64,000 nucleotides of DNA, from NCBI GenBank assembly GCA_001414345.1, contig LLCB01000238.1, forward strand, positions 1 to 64,000. The letters are read 5' to 3'. Below are positions 10,533-21,914 of the stretch, in pieces. Below the pieces are notes generated by a model. The model saw only the letters and a list, made by a program, of their open reading frames with translations. It made no database searches and had not been told where the DNA came from. Both the position numbers and the translations under genes were made by a program. Within the stretch, counting starts at the first letter, position 1; each line of letters starts with the position of its first letter. The DNA comes from Hymenoscyphus infarciens (taxonomy: Eukaryota > Ascomycota > Leotiomycetes > Helotiales > Helotiaceae).

Positions 10533-12578
10533 TCACTCCCGTGGAGCGGCTTTCCCCGATTTCTCAATCTTTCTCCTCTTGTGTCGCAGAGTCTCTGCCT
10601 CGGCATCTTTCTTCTTATTACTGTACACCATCTTCTCCAGAATCTTTCGCTTCTTTCGGCTCATCATCATCTTGGCTCGCTCAAGCTCCTCGTCTTCCTC
10701 CTTGGTCTTCTTTGCGGCTTTCTTCTTGGCATCCGCTTTGGCCTTTGCTCGAGGGTCAACAACCTTCTCTTCAAGTTGAACACCAGTTAATTCAGCCTCC
10801 AATTCGCGTTGTCGCTGTAATGCAGTTGAAGTAGCTTCGTCTTCCGACTCGTCTTCAGCGTCCGAGAAACCTCCAAATTCCTCTGGTGCATCACTTTCTT
10901 CATCGTCGTCTTCGGACCCTGCAACATCCATACCCGCAGCGGTGGCGTCAACCTCCAAGTCAACAAGGGATTTTGGTTTTTGAGCAGCCAATTCCTCGGC
11001 GTCTTCCTCATCCACCTCATGCTCCTCGTCGCTTTCAACTTCCAGTTCCTCGTCCTCGCGCTCTTGCTCGTTCAGTGGTGCGCTAGGATCGTATTGACCG
11101 CGGACCTTCTTGACGAAAGGACTGAGATGAGGTGGCAGCGAAGCACCAGGAGCATATAAATCGGGTCTCTTCAACTCCTCGTCATTGACACAATCCCAGA
11201 TCCATTGAGGTTGGATATAGATTCTACCGGGTACCCGAGCTCCTCTTTGTAACTTTTGTGCAGTTTGGTTGTCAGCAGCCTCCTCAATCTCAGGGTCGAG
11301 TTGTATAGGAGGACGGTCAACAACTTGATGAGTGATGGATGGATCCAACTCGTTGTGTGTGTATGCGCCTTCACCCAATACGGCATCCCACCCAATGCGC
11401 TTACACCCAAAGGCTCGTAGAATAAATTCTATTGGCTGTCTAGGCGTCTCTCGTGAAAGGAAAAATGTGAAGTTGGAGAAGAGTGTCGAAGGGTCGGTTG
11501 CTGAATACGAGGGTTGGAGTAAAATATCACCACCTGGTGCGGCGGGCTCAAATTTATCCATTGTCTCTGTGGCTTCCTCCTCTCCCTCTCCATCTTCCTC
11601 ACCCGTTGGAGCTTCCGTCATTTCCTTGTCTTCCTTCTCGCCGTTATTTAATTGTGACATGAGCTTATCGATTTCGGCCTGGAGCTTTGGGTTAGGTGTC
11701 GCATTTGTTCCATTCGCGATTTGCTTTGGCTGCTCGAGGGCACCAACACCATTTCCTTCCAAAGCGAATGCGCCAAGTTCTGCACCTTGGTCGTCCTTGG
11801 TGAGATCGAATTTGGGAGGGTAAACTAGTCCAACGGACGTGTAAAGACGGAAGTTGACAAATCCCAGCAGAGTCTGGTAGAACTCAACGAAAGTTCCCAT
11901 GATTCTGAAATCGACATCTCCTGTGACTCGCTGATTGAATCTGTATGGAACGAGCCATAGAATATCTTGGCCTTGAATGGTCGCCTGGTAGTAAATCCCC
12001 TTGATTGAAAGGAAGGATTTTCGTAGACTATTCGACACAATCAAGTAATGCTCAAACTCTAGGCATAGACGCTCGCACCGTGCGATCATCTTTGCAGGAA
12101 CTGTTGGTGTGGACGGCAGGTTGGCGAAGAGGAACAACATCGAAAGACAATCATCGAGGTCACGGAGCGCATCGACGAAAGTCGGGTATCGTTCTCGAAT
12201 GACATGATCGAGGGTATATTTCGTCTTTCCAGTCTTCTCAGGTCGTGACGCATTGCGCTCCAATCTCGAGGCATCGTGGGCATCTCCTCTCCCAAGAGCT
12301 TTGGAGATCTTTTTCTCGAGCGATTTCTGTTCGCGGAACTTCTGCAGTAACGGCTCGTGGAGGAGGTATTGGATATCTTTGGTGTAGTAGAAGGTCGTTG
12401 ATGCGGTGGACGATTTGGAAGCTTTCTTCTTGTTTCGAGGTTCGCGGGGGTAGATTCCTTTCCAGATGCAGAGTTTTCGGAAATCTGGCAGACTGATCTG
12501 CAGCTTTTTGACGGCCTGAGTCCTGGTGATGAAGTTCTTAGCCTGACCAGCAACACCCTTCTTCTTGATTCGTCCCAT
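10533..12578 (-). CDS. NOP7: Pescadillo homologue, PeBoW/Nop7 complex subunit
   Basis: 681 residues, intronless. The nucleolar PeBoW complex (Nop7-Erb1-Ytm1) is needed for 27S pre-rRNA processing and 60S subunit assembly. The N-terminus [16 protein letters not shown] is diagnostic, so I start at 12578; the frame stays open 39 codons further up (12695) but that extension looks like 5' UTR. The Pescadillo N-domain covers about residues 1-290, a BRCT domain about 370-480 (ending near [13 protein letters not shown]), followed by a long acidic stretch and a Lys-rich C-terminal coiled coil, a normal family layout. It is divergent from the PIG-U gene, with 272 bp between start codons. Identification is firm. 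Confidence 0.97.
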   Translation of the reverse strand: MGRIKKKGVAGQAKNFITRTQAVKKLQISLPDFRKLCIWKGIYPREPRNKKKASKSSTASTTFYYTKDIQYLLHEPLLQKFREQKSLEKKISKALGRGDAHDASRLERNASRPEKTGKTKYTLDHVIRERYPTFVDALRDLDDCLSMLFLFANLPSTPTVPAKMIARCERLCLEFEHYLIVSNSLRKSFLSIKGIYYQATIQGQDILWLVPYRFNQRVTGDVDFRIMGTFVEFYQTLLGFVNFRLYTSVGLVYPPKFDLTKDDQGAELGAFALEGNGVGALEQPKQIANGTNATPNPKLQAEIDKLMSQLNNGEKEDKEMTEAPTGEEDGEGEEEATETMDKFEPAAPGGDILLQPSYSATDPSTLFSNFTFFLSRETPRQPIEFILRAFGCKRIGWDAVLGEGAYTHNELDPSITHQVVDRPPIQLDPEIEEAADNQTAQKLQRGARVPGRIYIQPQWIWDCVNDEELKRPDLYAPGASLPPHLSPFVKKVRGQYDPSAPLNEQEREDEELEVESDEEHEVDEEDAEELAAQKPKSLVDLEVDATAAGMDVAGSEDDDEESDAPEEFGGFSDAEDESEDEATSTALQRQRELEAELTGVQLEEKVVDPRAKAKADAKKKAAKKTKEEDEELERAKMMMSRKKRKILEKMVYSNKKKDAEAETLRHKRRKIEKSGKAAPRE

Positions 12579-12850
12579 GGCTGCGGTGGTTGTAGAATTG
12601 AAGATGGTTTGGTGTTGTATGTGGGGTTGGGAACTTTCTCTTGAAAAAAAGTTTTGGAGCAGCGATAAGAAAATGCGCTCGGCTTGATTGAACAAGCTTC
12701 ACCGCTCTCGGAGACCGCATCGGCCCAAGTCCGACTCCGCAGCGCCAAGTCCCTAGTACTCCGTCACTGAAGCCGAGAACCCGATTATGGGCCAGACAAC
12801 ACCACAACTATCGCGCTTCACTCCTTTGCGCCAGCACGAACTCTACCACT
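12579..12850. promoter_or_regulatory. Shared NOP7 / PIG-U divergent promoter
   Basis: 272 bp separate the two start codons, so both genes must share or overlap promoter sequence. No TATA box is obvious, as usual for housekeeping genes. Confidence 0.6.
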
Positions 12851-14215
12851 ATGAACGTCGACAGAAGGAAAGTCGCCATATTTAGCGCCGCCGCTGCTGT
12901 GCGCTTTCTGCTGTTTACGTGTTTCCCAGGACTGCCAGATCTGCTGACTGCTCGAGTTGAGATATCGACTCCTGTAACGAGCTTCAAGAGATGTAAGACC
13001 CGCTGCCATTGTGTTATATACTCAAGCTAATGCCATTGCAGTACAAGAAGGCCTCTTTCTCTACAACCACAATGTCTCTCCCTACGATGGGGGAGTCTAC
13101 CACCAAGCGCCAATACTCCTCCCCCTCTTCGCGCTCCTCCCGAACTCCATGTCATGGCCGTCAATTACTTATTTGTTATATATTGTGGTGGACATATTGA
13201 GCGCAAATGCTCTCATGAAGATTTCCGAGTCAGGAGAGGCTGGTTCTTCCAGACTATACTCTTCCCCTAGAAGGGCCAAGAAATGGACTAGCTATGCTAT
13301 TGCTGCAGCGTCAGTATTATATTGGTTGCCTGCTAGGAACATTACTGACAGGACAATAGCTTCCTGTTCAACCCCTTTACGATCGCAACATGTATTGGTC
13401 GGCCAACAAGCGTATTTACCACTTGCGCTATTCTACACGCCATTTCCAAGGCGGTAATTGGTTCTTCATTTACCTCCATGTTTGCCCTTTCAGTCGCCTC
13501 ATACCTCTCCATGTACCCAATACTCCTTTTCCCTCCACTTCTGCTTTTATGCTATGATCACAGGCCAGCAAAACAACAAAACGACCCCATATATGGCTTC
13601 ATCGCAGGAAACGTCGCAGGAGTTGCCGGATTTCTATACTCCTTGTTTCAAATGTCCTACATCATCACAGGCTCATGGGAATTCATCGAATCTACCTATG
13701 GTGTACAATTACTACTCCCAGACTTGACTCCGAATGTTGGACTTTGGTGGTACTTTTTCATCGAAATGTTTGATTCCTTCCGGAATTTCTTCTTGGGCGT
13801 ATTCTGGTTACAGCTCTCATCCTACGTTGCTGGCTTGACGATTCGACTTCGACGACAACCATTATTCGTAATCATCACTCTGCTGGGGGTGTTTGCAATA
13901 TTCAAGCCATACCCATCCATTTCTGATACTTCCTTGTACCTAGCAGTACTGCCGTTATATCGACACGTCTTCCCGTTGATGAGATATACATTTCTTGCTC
14001 TCTCAACAATACTTTACGCCACGTTACTTGGGCCAGCATTTTACTACTTGTGGATCTATGCGGGAAGTGGAAACGCAAACTTCTTCTATGCCATTACTCT
14101 GGTATGGAGTTTGGGATTGAGCATACTTGTGGCCGATGCTCTGTTTGCTGTACTACGCGATGAATGGGAAGTCGAACGTCCGGAAATGAGAGGAAAGGAA
14201 ATCCGGCAGATATGA
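12851..14215 (+). CDS. GAB1: GPI transamidase subunit PIG-U (Gab1/Cdc91)
   Basis: Exons 12851-12992, 13042-13309 and 13360-14215 give 421 residues. It is a multi-pass ER membrane subunit of the complex that attaches GPI anchors to proteins. The family motif around SFKRLQEGLFLYNHNVSPYD spans intron 1 (the Leu codon is split), followed by GGVYHQAPILLPLF; the third exon carries the conserved WYFFIEMFDSFRNFF and IFKPYPSISD. About nine or more hydrophobic segments are visible. The introns are 49 and 50 nt with GTAAGA and GTCAGT donors, and the total length keeps frame throughout. Identification is firm. Confidence 0.95.
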
Positions 14216-14453
14216 TACTGCTGCCCCCTGGATTATTACGCGGAGTTCAAAGATAAAATAATAAATAAAAATTATTTTTCAAACCAGGCGGGTTTATGTC
14301 CTACTGCCTATGCAACGGTACACCAAGCTCTAAAACAAAACATTTCACTTGCGCCGAAACCGAAAGCCTCTCCCATGGCAGCGTGTCTCCAGGCCGTCAT
14401 CATATCATAACATCCTGTGCTAAAATATTGATCCTTGAAAATACCTCGAAAAC

Positions 14454-15176
14454 TCACTCACTATCTCTCCTATGGCCACCACTAAACACGCCTCTGGCCC
14501 ATCTCTTAAACCTCGTCATCCTCGTCCCCTGGTCTATGATTCTATTCTCTGTCACAGCCTTCCTCAACTTCTTCTCCGACACCTTCTTATGCTGTCTACA
14601 CACCCGCAACCATTCCTTGGCCCTCTTGTTCCGTGCTTTCTCTTTCTCGCGACGAGCTCTGATTTGGTCATCGATCACCTTATGTCGAGCTTGTGATTCT
14701 CGGTGGAATCTATCCAAAGGTTTCTCGCTTCCCGCTGCGAACCTGACTTTCTTTGGTTGCACGGCTGGCTTCTCGGGTGCTGTAGATGTTGAAGATACTG
14801 TTATGTTCGTGGTCGAACATACGGAGGATTTAGATATTATGGTACTCGATCTCAAGGACTTGGAGTGGTTGATTTTAAAGAGGGAGGAGATGCTGGAGAG
14901 GGAGACTCCTGAGTCTACTCTTGCCCTCTTTTTGGAGGTTGTGGCTTCTGGGTCCGGTTCAGGTTGGTCGTCGAAGACTTGTGAGTCTTTTGGTGTAATG
15001 ATTGTGGGACTGTGAATCCATGGTGCTGATGAGTTTCCAGAGTCTGGTTTTAGTTTTTGGGCTGCTGGGACGTGGATCCATGTGGCGGAGGAGGTACGAG
15101 ACTCGCCCATTGGTCTTTGGTGTCCTCGGTTCTTCGCAAAGGGGGTGTGAGTGTTCTCGTCTATTTCGGAGTTCAT
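14454..15176 (-). CDS. Hypothetical Ser-rich protein with basic C-terminal helix
   Basis: 240 residues from the ATG at 15176; the frame is open to 15308 but without an earlier ATG. The N-terminal two thirds are Ser/Thr/Pro-rich and probably disordered. From about residue 150 come KKVRFAAGSEKP and a long Arg/Lys/Glu-rich helix (DDQIRARREKEKARNKRAKE) ending in basic residues, which suggests nuclear or nucleic-acid binding. It is not a clear bZIP: no leucine zipper follows. Convergent with PIG-U, with 238 bp between stops. Function unknown. Confidence 0.6.
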   Translation of the reverse strand: MNSEIDENTHTPFAKNRGHQRPMGESRTSSATWIHVPAAQKLKPDSGNSSAPWIHSPTIITPKDSQVFDDQPEPDPEATTSKKRARVDSGVSLSSISSLFKINHSKSLRSSTIISKSSVCSTTNITVSSTSTAPEKPAVQPKKVRFAAGSEKPLDRFHRESQARHKVIDDQIRARREKEKARNKRAKEWLRVCRQHKKVSEKKLRKAVTENRIIDQGTRMTRFKRWARGVFSGGHRRDSE

Positions 15177-16237
15177 TTTGACTGTCCTCCGATACAGATC
15201 TACTGTAATTCGATAGGCCGACGTTTGCCTCGACAGCGAGCTGAAATACTCGCAGTTTTCAAATTCTCTCTGCGAAATCTGTTTCCTTGATCGTGGATGC
15301 TCCTCCAATATTCAAAAGTCCTCTCTCCAACCAGCTCACAACTACGCCTCCAATACTCTTCTCTTTTCGTATCGATAATAAGAGAACGACATTCGCAACA
15401 CCCGCCAAGATAGAAAACGAATGTGGTGTCAAGTCAACAGACTTGAAAAATAAAAGAACGAAGGACGGAATAGAGAGAATGAATGTTCTCGCCAACGCTC
15501 TCTCACTTGAATAACCTGCCCAGATGGGAATATGAGAGAGTATGGAGATGAGTGTGGCGTGGATATGAGTGTGGGGAAATAGTCCGAAACCCGAGTAGGT
15601 AAGGTAAACTTATTCTGAGTCCAGACTGCAGATGGATGACGATGGGATGTGGTCTTCCGTGGTCTTCACTCCTCTTGGTGGTGTTGGTCTTGTTTGATTA
15701 AGTTTGACAGCTACGGGAGCTTGTTGTAATGGACTTGATGGTTTAACAAGTTGTCTCTGAAAATGCGTAAACTAGTCCTCGGTCTCGGTGGATCGTGGAC
15801 CGGATCGCGTTCTGGTGTTTGTTTTGGTGTGAGTAGTTCGTGGCTGATCTGTAGGCGGTGGAGTGGCTTTTATGTTAGTCTTTGAGGCTGAGACGGAGGG
15901 GTTGTTAGTAGTCGTCATATAGTGATTCACTAAATGGTTGTTTATGGGCTGGTTGTGAGATCATTAATTCAGTGAATGGGTAGTCATTTATGATGGGAAA
16001 TATTTTGCATTTTATAATTCGGAGAGAGTAATTTGATTGTAAAAAGCTAATGGACTAAACTCAAAATTTGCCGTCATAAACATTAGTATAGAAACTAGTT
16101 CAAATTCTTAGAGTTGTCATTCCCAAACAAGGCTAGCCTATCCCGCTCAACACCCCTGTACCCCGCGGCAGAAAATCGTCTCCAAAGGATCTACGTCACG
16201 TCAACTCCCCAATGGTAACTCAAACCCCATAACGAAC
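15177..16237. other. Intergenic, no gene seen
   Basis: About 1 kb between divergent genes. It contains only short frames without family features; 15287-15514 is open on the plus strand but lacks any recognisable content. Probably the two promoters. Confidence 0.5.
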
Positions 16238-18106
16238 ATGTCCTCCTCCATGTACAATCCCTCCTCCCCCCCTCCTCCAGCGCACAATCCCGAAGACGCA
16301 GATTCCCTCGAGGGCCGTGACGAAGATCCTGATTTCTCCGAAGAAGACGAAGAAGACGAACCCGAAAGACCAAATCGTTGGACGGGACCTTCTTCGACAT
16401 GGCTTAGTCTCACGGAACAGGAGAGGGGACTTGAGGGATCGCTAGAGGAGTTGAGGAGGAGGGATTTGAGTGCGCATTTGTATAATGCTTTCGCTTTGAG
16501 GAGGAGGGAGAGGCAGCTGGTGGAGGGGAATAGGAGGGGAGAGCCTGTACGTAGGATTGGCATTGGGTGTTGAATAATGGGCTAATTGGGGCAGAGTGAG
16601 AATCCGGTTGATACCGATAGAGACGAACCCTTTTTACCACCGAAGAGTTGGACTGCATGGCCATTGCCTGCGGGGGAAGTTCCTAGGGAGGGAGAGGAGA
16701 GGAGGGAGAGAGAGGCGGTTGGGTATGAGGGACATACTTTTCGGAAGGAGGAGAGGGGGAGTGAGAAAGCTAGTAGGCTTCTAGAGGATGTCCTTACGGC
16801 TACGAGTTTAAGATTTTCGAAGGAGAAATTTGAGAGGAGGGAATGGGGAAAAGACGAGGCTATTGGAGACGAAAATCAGCCCGATGCTGGGGATGAGGAC
16901 GAGGAATCTGAGGATGGTGGATATCGCGAAGATAATGAATTGAGGTTCAAGGAAGGGAGTCAAGCGCCTGCGACTACATATCTAAAGCCGGTTGTTTCTG
17001 TGGATGATGAGAAATCAGCGGAGCTTTTACGACCCACTGTTCGGTACTCGATGGAGAAATTAGATGCAGTACTTACTGCTCTACACCATGCACGAGCAAC
17101 CTGTCGTCGATACACAGAAGCAGACAGCGATAGCGAGTCCAATTTTAACAGATCCCCCAGTAAATCACCAACCAAAAATGGTATAGGAAGACCACGCAAA
17201 TTCGAAATCCATAACCTAGTCCATCGCGAACGCCAAGAAGAACCCAGCATCGAACCAAAAAGCCCGGAGGATTTCATCCGTCGCAAAAACAGCACGACAC
17301 GTTCCCGTCGTGGTCGTCAACCAATCCAATATCCCGTCCTAGAAGGAGAAACCGAGCAAGACTATTTGATCCGTATCGCTCGAATGCAGAAGAAACCTCT
17401 CCCTGCTTTTGCGCTGAGGAAATCACCTACAAAATCCCCTTCGAAATCTCCTTCCAAGGGACCCGTTACCCCGAGGAAGAATAGAGCTGATCCGGTGCTT
17501 GCGGCTGAGAATCATCAGAAGAGGTTGGGGTTGAGAGATTGGAGTGAGGTTCTTGGGACTGCGGCTCTTGTGGGCTTTCCGGCGGATGTTATTAAGAGGG
17601 CGACGCAGAGGTGTGCGGATATTTTCGGGGAGGGGATGGTGGTTAGGACTTTGGTTGAGGCACCATTTTTTGATGAAAATACAACTTTGGAAAAAACATA
17701 TCAACCTGAGTTAATCCCCGACTTCGATGCTCAAGCAGCTATCTCTGATTCTGAAGGTTCTCAGACAGTGGGTGTTAAACCCTTCAGAGATGTGTTTTCT
17801 GGAAGTTATTTATGTCCAGTGAAGGATTGTAGGGAACAAAAGGGATTCAAAGATCAATTACATCTCACGGCTCATTTGAGGAGTTTTCATGAGATGAGTA
17901 GGGAGGAAGTCGCGAAGTTTGATGCTGCTAGTGATGAGGAGGTGGAGGGGGCGGTTCATGTTGATGGGTATCTTAGACCCGTGAAGAGAGGGTGGAGGGG
18001 TATGGACAAGAAACCTAGGAAGAAGAGGGCGGGGAAGAGTTTGGGGTCTGAGATGGGTTGGAGTAGTAGGGGTTCGGAGGAGAATGGGAGTGAAGAGGAA
18101 GGTTAG
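16238..18106 (+). CDS. RRN9: RRN9-like RNA polymerase I initiation factor with C2H2-type finger
   Basis: Exons 16238-16546 and 16595-18106 (intron 48 nt, donor GTACGT) give 606 residues. Residues about 50-95 hold the Rrn9-type block TWLSLTEQERGLEGSLEELR then DLSAHLYNAFALRRRER. Rrn9 is part of the upstream activation factor for rDNA transcription in yeast. The middle is acidic, then rich in SPSKSPTK-like basic repeats. Near residue 505 there is a possible zinc finger, YLCPVKDC followed by HLTAHLRSFH. The long C-terminal half is not in yeast Rrn9, so the protein may have further roles. Rrn9 assignment is likely but rests on the one domain. Confidence 0.75.
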
Positions 18107-18465
18107 CTGGAAATTCAGCAGTGCATTGCTTGTTTCAGCTAGGCCCATTTTTCGTTGCCAAAGCTAAATTCTGTCGTTGGACTCGAATATGCAACCTTAT
18201 CGAAGCAGACTGGGTACGGATATATGCTGGAGGTTCTACTAAAGACATCACAGTTGCCAATGCCTCTCAGGAGCTGGAAATACAAAAAACATCGATCAAT
18301 TCCTCCTCGTCTATCTATCTCATCCAACGACTCAAACTAACAACATCCCAGATGCCACATAACTCTCTGACATCTATACGCGCCATCCTTTACATATATC
18401 CCTTTCAATTCCCTCCCTCTCATCTATTCTTTCCTACGATTCTCTCGGTTTCCTTATACCGCCCT
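18107..18465. other. Convergent intergenic spacer
   Basis: Between two stop codons. Only short open frames; nothing supported. Confidence 0.5.
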
Positions 18466-19236
18466 TTAAGGTCTAACAACCAAAACAAGAGTCTCCTTCT
18501 CCCCTCTCCTCGCAATCTCACACCCGAGGTGGAGAGTAAGTAACAAAAGGAGACTAAAGAGCAAGATCTCAATATTTCGAACATCCAACAGAAAACCCCG
18601 TGTGGTGTTTTGTCGTGGAGCATCAGCTCGCGAATGCCGCACGGTAGTAGATTGCGAGGTGGTGGTGGTTTTAATTGGATCAGTCTCCTCGGCAATTTGT
18701 TCAGAAGAAGGCGGGTACTTAGAACCTGATGTCGGGATCTGTGTACGAACTTCTTGGGCAGTTGACGGCTTGGAAAGGCGAGGATGAGGGTTGTTGGTAG
18801 GGGTTTTTACGAGGATGGGAATTGTGGGCTCGGCTGGTGATGTCAGGGTAATAAATCTGACACGTCCATGGGTTTCCGTGGCTGGGGAGTTAGGGAGTTT
18901 GATGTTTGATGGGGATCCCGATCGTCGCGTGGGGGGCGGTGGTGGAGGGCCTTTGCTTTTAAAGGTTGGTGGTGGGGAATGGGCTTGTTGACGGGTGTGG
19001 TTTATGGAGTGGATTTTCGTCGGGATTGGGGATCCTGGAGGGGAAGAGGTTGGGCCTTCTGGACAGACATCTCGGTAGCTTGAAGTGCTGTTGGTAGTGT
19101 TTTCATTTAGAGGGCGTCCGCTTAAATCGTCGATATCGCGGTGGATCTCAAAGCCGTTTCTATGCGGCGGACCCATATTGTTCTCGTTTTCGTTCGATGA
19201 GGTGTCGCTTAAATATCCACCAAACAGACGAGGCAT
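18466..19236 (-). CDS. Hypothetical Pro-rich protein with a C-terminal membrane segment
   Basis: 256 residues, one exon, start ATG 19236. N-terminal and central parts are Pro/Ser/Thr-rich with a PPPPPP run near residue 100. A single hydrophobic stretch (about 215-235, IEILLFSLLLLLTLHLG) is followed by basic residues, suggesting a tail-anchored or single-pass protein. An in-frame intron near the C-terminus cannot be excluded. No known family is recognised. Confidence 0.5.
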   Translation of the reverse strand: MPRLFGGYLSDTSSNENENNMGPPHRNGFEIHRDIDDLSGRPLNENTTNSTSSYRDVCPEGPTSSPPGSPIPTKIHSINHTRQQAHSPPPTFKSKGPPPPPPTRRSGSPSNIKLPNSPATETHGRVRFITLTSPAEPTIPILVKTPTNNPHPRLSKPSTAQEVRTQIPTSGSKYPPSSEQIAEETDPIKTTTTSQSTTVRHSRADAPRQNTTRGFLLDVRNIEILLFSLLLLLTLHLGCEIARRGEKETLVLVVRP

Positions 19237-19820
19237 GATGGGAGTCTTGTTCTTGAGAATTATATCGACGTCTTGCAGGTTTATGGTGGTTTAGGGAGTT
19301 TAGGGAATGGTGCTGGTGGGTTGCTTTCTTGTATTTATACACCTTTCCTTGCAATACCGTGATTTTTTCTTTGGTGTGTTGGAGTCAGTGATTTAATGTA
19401 CTATGAGGTGCTCCCACTGGCATTTTGCAGTCACAGTGATATCTTCGAAATTCCTTCTCTTCAAACGAGAAATGGTGTTCTATGGTATGATGGACCTCTC
19501 ACTTGTGAAACATTCTATGTGGTCAACTTACACGAGTTTGTTCGCTTCTCAAGGTCAGTCAATAAAGCGTCGTGGAACCAGAAGGCATGGAATCGTGCGG
19601 TAGTATCTTTTCTCAAGTATGTTTTTTATTTTTGCTGATTCACTGTGCGAATGTAGCACTTTTCCTGTCGCTTCTTTGTCCAGGCTTAGGCGAAACTCCC
19701 ATCATGATCAATATAAAGTTCCCAGTCATCCTCTCGTCACTCAATAATTATTCATCACCCACCAAAGCGAAACGCAACCCGACTGTACAGCAAAATTTCG
19801 GTCCCCAAAAATACGCGATC
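19237..19820. other. Intergenic, divergent promoters
   Basis: Open frames at 19396-19638 and upstream of 19821 lack any conserved feature and probably represent leader sequence. No gene supported. Confidence 0.5.
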
Positions 19821-20288
19821 ATGAATAATCCGGCACCTTCAGACAACTCAAGCAAGAAAACATCGGACGTCTGGTTCCAGGAATTCAAGAGAAACAGACC
19901 AACCGAAAAGCAATACTCAACATGCTGTTCCTGCCAGTCGCCAAGTGAACCATTCGACGCCTTTATCCGTCCCGACAACGATGAATCATGTCCTGGATGT
20001 GGCCATATTTTTTGCGAAGAATGTCATTGGAAAAAAGTTATCCAACCACTCGGCACGAGACCTGTGGAGTATAGGTGGACTTGTTGTGAGTGTGCTACAG
20101 CTGGCGACCCGTATGTCCGAACTCATATTCCGAGTGACGCTTCTTGTGAGAAGTGTAGACATAAATATTGTTCCGGATGTACTCACCACTCGGTTTCTGA
20201 AGGAAAGCCTGATGAAGGGGGGCTTGGAGAAGAGGAGAAGTCTCTTGTGATTCGTGGAAAGGGAAAGCATGTGACCTTTGAGAAATGA
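19821..20288 (+). CDS. Small Cys-rich zinc-binding-type protein (copy 1)
   Basis: 155 residues from ATG 19821; the frame is open upstream to 19572 but that part is hydrophobic and unlike the rest. Cys/His groups occur as CCSC, then DESCPGCGHIFCEECHW, then WTCCEC and DASCEKCRHKYCSGC, i.e. two repeats of W-x-CCxC followed by SCxxCxHxxCxxC, which should bind zinc. The same pattern recurs in the neighbouring gene at 20654. Short proteins of this kind are common and uncharacterised in filamentous fungi. Confidence 0.7.
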   Translation: MNNPAPSDNSSKKTSDVWFQEFKRNRPTEKQYSTCCSCQSPSEPFDAFIRPDNDESCPGCGHIFCEECHWKKVIQPLGTRPVEYRWTCCECATAGDPYVRTHIPSDASCEKCRHKYCSGCTHHSVSEGKPDEGGLGEEEKSLVIRGKGKHVTFEK

Positions 20289-20653
20289 GGAGTGGATGGA
20301 CGAGACGAATTTGGGAATGCCTTGCGTATCAATAAGGAGTAGCGAATTTTATTTCCATGGTCCCCATTCTTTTGGCTGATGATCTTTCTTCTCTTGTTTA
20401 AATTTCGATCTTAGTACAAGACGGGTTTCTTAAATAGAAGTTGCAGTTCATTTGAGGTTATTCACATCACTTCATCCATTTTAGCGGATCTTGCATTCCC
20501 CGTCGTAATTCATGAGTGGCAAGTTAAAGAAGCTCAAAGACATCATATCGATTCGAATGTATCGCAATTATCTGTAGTCTCCACTTTTCTCACAACAAAA
20601 TAAATCCATCTCAAAAGTTTCAAATCATCCGATTCGCAAAAACGAAAAAAACA
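20289..20653. other. Spacer between the two Cys-rich genes
   Basis: 365 bp with no coding sense; presumably terminator of the first and promoter of the second gene. Confidence 0.5.
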
Positions 20654-21004
20654 ATGAGCAAAACACACAAGGAAGAAGCATCCTCCTCATCTTCTACAAA
20701 ACACGAACCCGAAGATGCCAGTCACAATGCCACCGAAAGCACGAAATCGACGTCACCAACATCTACCAATCGACCATGGTCGTATTGTTGGATTTGTTGC
20801 GAATGCCTTCCCACCACGTCTCTAAATGGTCGGCGTACAGAGGATGAATCCTGCACGGAGTGTGGACATGAACACTGTCGTCAATGCATTTATGAACCTT
20901 CTCATTGCGCTGCCGCGTTGGCTAGGGAATGGAAAGGGGGGAGACTGAGGTTGAATCCGAAGCAAAGGCGGGAATCTGGGTTGGACTGGGGTACACGGGA
21001 GTGA
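20654..21004 (+). CDS. Small Cys-rich zinc-binding-type protein (copy 2)
   Basis: 116 residues, one exon. A Ser/Thr-rich N-terminus of about 45 residues is followed by YCWICCECLPTTSL and DESCTECGHEHCRQC, matching the pattern of the upstream gene (CCEC then ESCxxCGHxxCxxC). It carries one such module where the neighbour has two, so the pair probably arose by tandem duplication. Function unknown. Confidence 0.7.
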   Translation: MSKTHKEEASSSSSTKHEPEDASHNATESTKSTSPTSTNRPWSYCWICCECLPTTSLNGRRTEDESCTECGHEHCRQCIYEPSHCAAALAREWKGGRLRLNPKQRRESGLDWGTRE

Positions 21005-21238
21005 GCGACCAATGGACGCGAGGAAAGAAGATTTTGGATTTGAATCGGCAGGTAGTTTTTGAAGGCTAAAATATTATAGACGGCTCAAAAATGGAATTAG
21101 ATGTAGGCATATCCTAACAGTCCGAATGTGTAAAGAACTAGCCCAAGCCCTGGATTCTCTATACATTATCCGACCAAACCCAGTGACGTCTAGTTCTTCT
21201 CGCCTCATTTATTGAGGCTGCAACAAATATATGTACCC

Positions 21239-21613
21239 TTAATATATCGTAATCTCATATCCTCCAGTGCTTGCCAAACACTCCTCCGGAATCGGCTCCA
21301 TAGCTCTCATTCTCAACGTGTGCATTCTTCGTTTCCATCCGATGCTATCTGCGCAAGTCTTGGCCACTGTCCTTTTCATTGATTCGTGGTACTTGTTTCG
21401 TAAAGCTCTTTGTCGGTCGTCCACATGCCGTGCAACTGCGGAATTTTGTAAGAACCGTCTCGTTGGTGCTGTTCTTCCATGATACTTCGGGGGCTCTGGA
21501 ATATTATCGAAAATGGCATGTATGGTCTTTTCTTCGATGTAGAATGTTGCCGAAGCCGAGTCCATGTTGGGGTCGCTTGATGGAATAGGTTTATGCAACT
21601 TGGCGGGTGACAT
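21239..21613 (-). CDS. Small hypothetical basic protein
   Basis: 124 residues, one exon, ATG 21613. Basic in the second half (RHVDDRQRALRNKYHESMKR). No signal peptide, membrane segment or known motif. It may have upstream exons. Kept because the frame is complete and not a shadow of another gene. Confidence 0.4.
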   Translation of the reverse strand: MSPAKLHKPIPSSDPNMDSASATFYIEEKTIHAIFDNIPEPPKYHGRTAPTRRFLQNSAVARHVDDRQRALRNKYHESMKRTVAKTCADSIGWKRRMHTLRMRAMEPIPEECLASTGGYEITIY

Positions 21614-21914
21614 GAGAGTGGGACGACGAAGTCAGATGAATCAAAATTGGTGGAGCGACCTGACACTTTAAATTGCAGGGTGTGAGTTGACGCAGAGTAC
21701 CCAATAGAAGTTTTCCACCGTTTGAGTACCATGAGCTTAATAGAGAGAGCAACATTCGATTCACATAGGATTTGTTTGCGTCACCCTTTGCAACCTTTCA
21801 TGACTAGAATTCCACCTTCCTACCTGAAACTGAATATATACCTCCTCTTATTACTCACATCTAGCTAAGTGATTCACCACCACAGAACAAAGGGGTTTGC
21901 CGCACGGGGTTTTC
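21614..21914. other. Short intergenic stretch
   Basis: Nothing recognised. Confidence 0.4.

Noticed and set aside
12086..12748. 220-codon minus-strand frame
   Set aside because: A second frame of the NOP7 gene; no family character, while NOP7 is unmistakable.
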